Shown here in pieces: positions 61,180-64,000 of a DNA stretch of 64,000 nt. The notes beneath the pieces were generated by a model. It did no database searches and had not been told where the DNA came from. It saw only the letters and a program-made list of their open reading frames with translations. Position numbers and translations under genes: made by a program. Each line of letters opens with the position of its first letter. Position 1 is the stretch's first letter. The DNA lies in the NCBI GenBank assembly GCA_008508345.1, contig QNGE01000857.1:151554-215553 (forward strand), in the 5' to 3' direction. This DNA comes from Paragonimus westermani (Eukaryota; Platyhelminthes; Trematoda; Plagiorchiida; Troglotrematidae).

Positions 61180-62470
61180 ATTGTACTATTACCCAGTTGG
61201 TTCACTCCATTGTGGAGCGTGAAACTGTAAAACAAAAGTTCAAGGGTGCCCCCATCATGTATTTGTTCAAAGGTAAAAGTAGTAACCAGTGCTCCGAATG
61301 TGTCTTGGCCTCAGTCTGGTGCGCCGCGCCAGCAAGGTGCCTGCAAGAATCGTGTCGGACCGGTTAGACTAGAACGTCCTGTGTGTCTATGTTTCGGAGA
61401 AGCAATTTTGATCCTGGGAGAGTCGGATTATGATCGACCTTGTGTTTTCTATCAGGAAGCTTCAACAGAAGAGCCGGGAACGTAACCGGCCCCTGTACGC
61501 TCTCTTCGTAGATTTTACCGAGACCTTTAATTCCCTGGGTCCTGAGGCATCGCGTACAGTGAGTCGCAGGCGTGGATGCCAAGGTGTGTTCGTCTATTCG
61601 ATCAAAATCCCGCATGTGAGCATAAAGGCAAAGAGACAATCGTGTTGACCGAACTCCAATGATTTTCACAATGCCACTGGCGAGAAGCAGAGTTGTGTCC
61701 TGATCCTACTTAGCTTATATTTGGAATGGCTTTCAATCCAGGCGAGATCTTTATTCCCGCAGCTTTTTCCGAGCATCGGTGCTGTTTTTGCAACTGAATT
61801 TGGCACCAAATGGAACACTGTTGGCAGCTACGCAGACTTCTGCTACCTGAATAACAGCTTTTACACAGAACTGTCTGTGGACCGCGGGTGGCTACTTCAT
61901 GGGCAGAGGGTTAGCGTTGCTTTCGGGCTGCTTGAAAGACGAATCTAGAAGGAAAATAGACTGCAATCTGTCATTAAGCCCTGTGTCTGTTGCTCAACCG
62001 TGTTGTCTTCACTGTCGTACGCCAGTGAAACCTGAGCATTGTGTCAACGTAACGTGAGCTACTTGAAGCGTTTTCATTTACAGCGTCTGAGACGCATCTT
62101 GGGTATCCGGCAGTCGGATATGGTTTCAAACAGTAGGGTACTGCGACGAGCGGACACTGAAGAGATGGAATGCATTCTGATGATGCAAGGTCACGTTCGT
62201 AGGATGAGGGACATTCGGATTCCGGAGCAGCCGCTCCAAGGGCAGGTGAAAGCAGATGAGTGGCATCCTGGTGGTGATAAAAGGAGACGCCACGATTTTA
62301 TCCAGGTCTTGTTGCAGTATCAACCCTGTAAGGACCCAACCTTTTACCGGACGGCCTGGAGGTATACGATCCGGACAGGCGACCGAAGGTTCGATGAGGA
62401 ACGGACACGCGTGCGTAGATCGGAACGCGTAGAACGCAAGGGAATCATTAGTGTCATAAGCCTTGGTGTT
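61180..62470 (+). mobile_element. LINE E: RT fragment of a third LINE family
   Basis: The plus strand reads VKQKFKGAPIMYLFKGKSSN, then TIDLVFSIRKLQQKSRERNR and PLYALFVDFTETFNSLG, the fingers and palm of LINEs with the pattern (F)K(D)A.I.HLYK.KG and R(P/T)LY..FVDL(T)KAFD. The catalytic box at 61829-61840 is YADF (relatives: FADD). The C-terminus from 62039 is open for about 147 codons: NVSYLKRFHLQRLRRILGIR and HVRRMRDIRIPEQPLQGQVK, with a TAWRYTIRTG block. Stops and shifts break the middle. It differs from A to D by having the RRIL...W.(D)..(V)L.R tail. This is a dead copy. Confidence 0.8.
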
Positions 62471-63379
62471 ATGGCTAGATAGCTCTGCGAGGTGCGCAAC
62501 GCAAATGCCCAGACAGTTCGGGATTGGTAGGTCATCAGTCGACCCATAATCTGTCTTCAGCCGGGAAAAAAGAGTACGTTAGACCCAAGTAGATTATGCC
62601 AGATATATCCATTTTTTCGTTCTTGCCAACCAGAGACCACATTAGTTTGTCAACTCGCTTGCTTCCCTATTTAGAAACTTAGGTCTCCTCAAGTTCCCAC
62701 CTTTCGTCTTCATCAGCTTTTTCAGTGTATTGCAAAGTAAATGTTTCGTCTGTTTTCTACCAGCTCTACTATGAGTTTCCTCCCTATTCCTTCTGAACTG
62801 CACCGGTGTACATCCGAATGTTTAACCACTTTTCGCATTATAGTTTCACTATTCTTCTTCCCAGCTCAAACTTTACTACTGGAGTCTTTCTGTTCATAAT
62901 TCAGGAGACAGGGGCTTCACCTTCATATTGGTATATAAGTTGGCCAGCCAACATTTGCCGACTGGACACAAAGGCCTCATTTGCACGTCTCCCTGTTCTA
63001 ATCCTTCGGGTTTGGGCTGTATAAGTGGTGTGTGGGTGGACCCACATGAGGTGCAGCGCAGACCACTTGTATTGGTGGTTAAGCTCAAGTGTCCTTCGGC
63101 CCTAGTCATTGCAACAGGCTAATTCAAACGGATGCCGCCATCGGTCAATCAGACCGGCCAAACAGTGTGTCGCGTATGCCATAATATGCAATTTTGATTG
63201 GACGGCAACTGGTAGCGTAAGACAAACAGTAAGATGCACATTTTACACCTCTTGTCTTTCTCTCCAATCCCCCAAATCAATCACATCACTGATACATGGT
63301 GCTCCCCACATACTACAAATACGCAAATAGGCATAATGGGATATCAGACTTTTTGTCTTTACAAAGACGAAAGCTGATT
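62471..63379. other. LINE 3' tail and unassigned open stretch
   Basis: Pyrimidine-rich to about 62900, as expected 3' of LINE E. From 62928 to 63122 both strands are open. The plus frame reads HLPTGHKGLICTSPCSNPSG then LGCISGVWVDPHEVQRR. It may be a piece of a LINE first ORF or UTR. Not identified. Confidence 0.4.
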
Positions 63380-63690
63380 GTGGTTTATGGTCTCTACCGG
63401 TTCTCGCGAGTTACTGATGTGGAACATCTACCGACCACCTAATTATATTAACGGAATTTCGATTGATTATGCGAGGGTGATAAATCATATATCAAACGTG
63501 CCTTGCATAAATCAATTGGTAGGTGGTGGTTCTGAAATGTCTAACGTCTCCGGGACCTCATTCTCAACGCCAGCAAGACAAGGCGAATTTTTTCATACCT
63601 TCAACTGAATAGTTGGAACCAACATGTCCAAGAGCCCACCCTACAGAGGCATTTTGAGTTCTCATATTTAACGTATACATCTTTTCTTCA
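63380..63690 (+). mobile_element. LINE F: endonuclease-domain fragment at right edge
   Basis: The plus strand reads SRELLMWNIYRPPNYINGIS, then IDYARVINHISNVP and STPARQGEFFHTFN, followed in a second frame position by IVGTNMSKSPPYRG. This resembles the EEP endonuclease of fluke non-LTR elements (ELMICNIYRPPN..., AGDFNLP.(V)SW, STPTRYAEFFHALS). The GDFN catalytic block has decayed to GGSEM. No RT follows before the window ends, so the fragment may continue outside it or be truncated. Confidence 0.65.
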
Positions 63691-64000
63691 AGAATATCCC
63701 TTCTAGAACAAATTCCGGGAAGCCGTCACAATACGTATGGCTTTATGTGCCAACTACCAGTGTATATTATTCCTATAAACTCATTTGATTCCAGCTGCAT
63801 TGAGCTCTGTGAGCCATAGGACTTAGCATGAGGATGTTCAATAATGAGAGAATGTGGTGTTTGTGTGGGTGAACATTTTTATATTAAACGAGTTCGTTTC
63901 GTTTATCGTTATGTCGAGTAAGATTTTACGGTGGATTGTCACGTGTTTATAGCTTAACCAGTCAAAATAGGAGAGCACTATTCAACACCAAAACCAGTAA

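Overview
The window looks like intron-rich flatworm DNA, most likely a digenean trematode of the Fasciola type. That assignment is inference. It rests on kilobase-scale introns, about 57% A+T by eye, and decayed LINE and Ty3/gypsy copies whose coding remnants read like families I associate with fluke genomes. I see no bacterial features, no rRNA or tRNA gene, and no CRISPR.

Left two thirds (about 2.2-40 kb, minus strand): one interrupted gene for a spectraplakin-type cytolinker (MACF1/dystonin/Short stop family). Twelve exons between 30883 and 2191 join in consistent reading phase into 659 codons with no stop. They encode the second half of CH1, all of CH2, and the plakin-domain spectrin repeats up to the repeat that precedes the SH3 region in the family. 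A probable upstream exon with the first CH1 helix lies at 39734-39815. The exon carrying the middle of CH1 was not located, and the gene runs off the left edge of the window. Introns range from about 0.2 to 8.3 kb and make up most of the sequence. They hold a (TA)n tract, short simple repeats, two possible tRNA-derived SINE fragments and an old LINE 3' end at about 1.1-1.66 kb.

44-47.6 kb: two fold-back elements with long inverted arms, two open minus-strand stretches with splice-like borders that I cannot assign, and a decayed plus-strand Ty3/gypsy pol remnant (RNase H to integrase).

49-64 kb: a graveyard of retrotransposons. In order these are a plus-strand LINE RT fragment, an opposite-strand LINE of a related family, a long EN+RT CR1-like LINE on minus, a second 5'-truncated copy of that LINE, a minus-strand Ty3/gypsy pol remnant lacking RNase H, a plus-strand LINE RT fragment of another family, and a LINE endonuclease fragment at the right edge. 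All have frameshifts and stops, and every LINE RT catalytic box I could read is altered. No cellular gene is recognised here.

Coordinates of exons come from reading splice sites and reading frame by eye. TE borders are approximate (tens to hundreds of bases).
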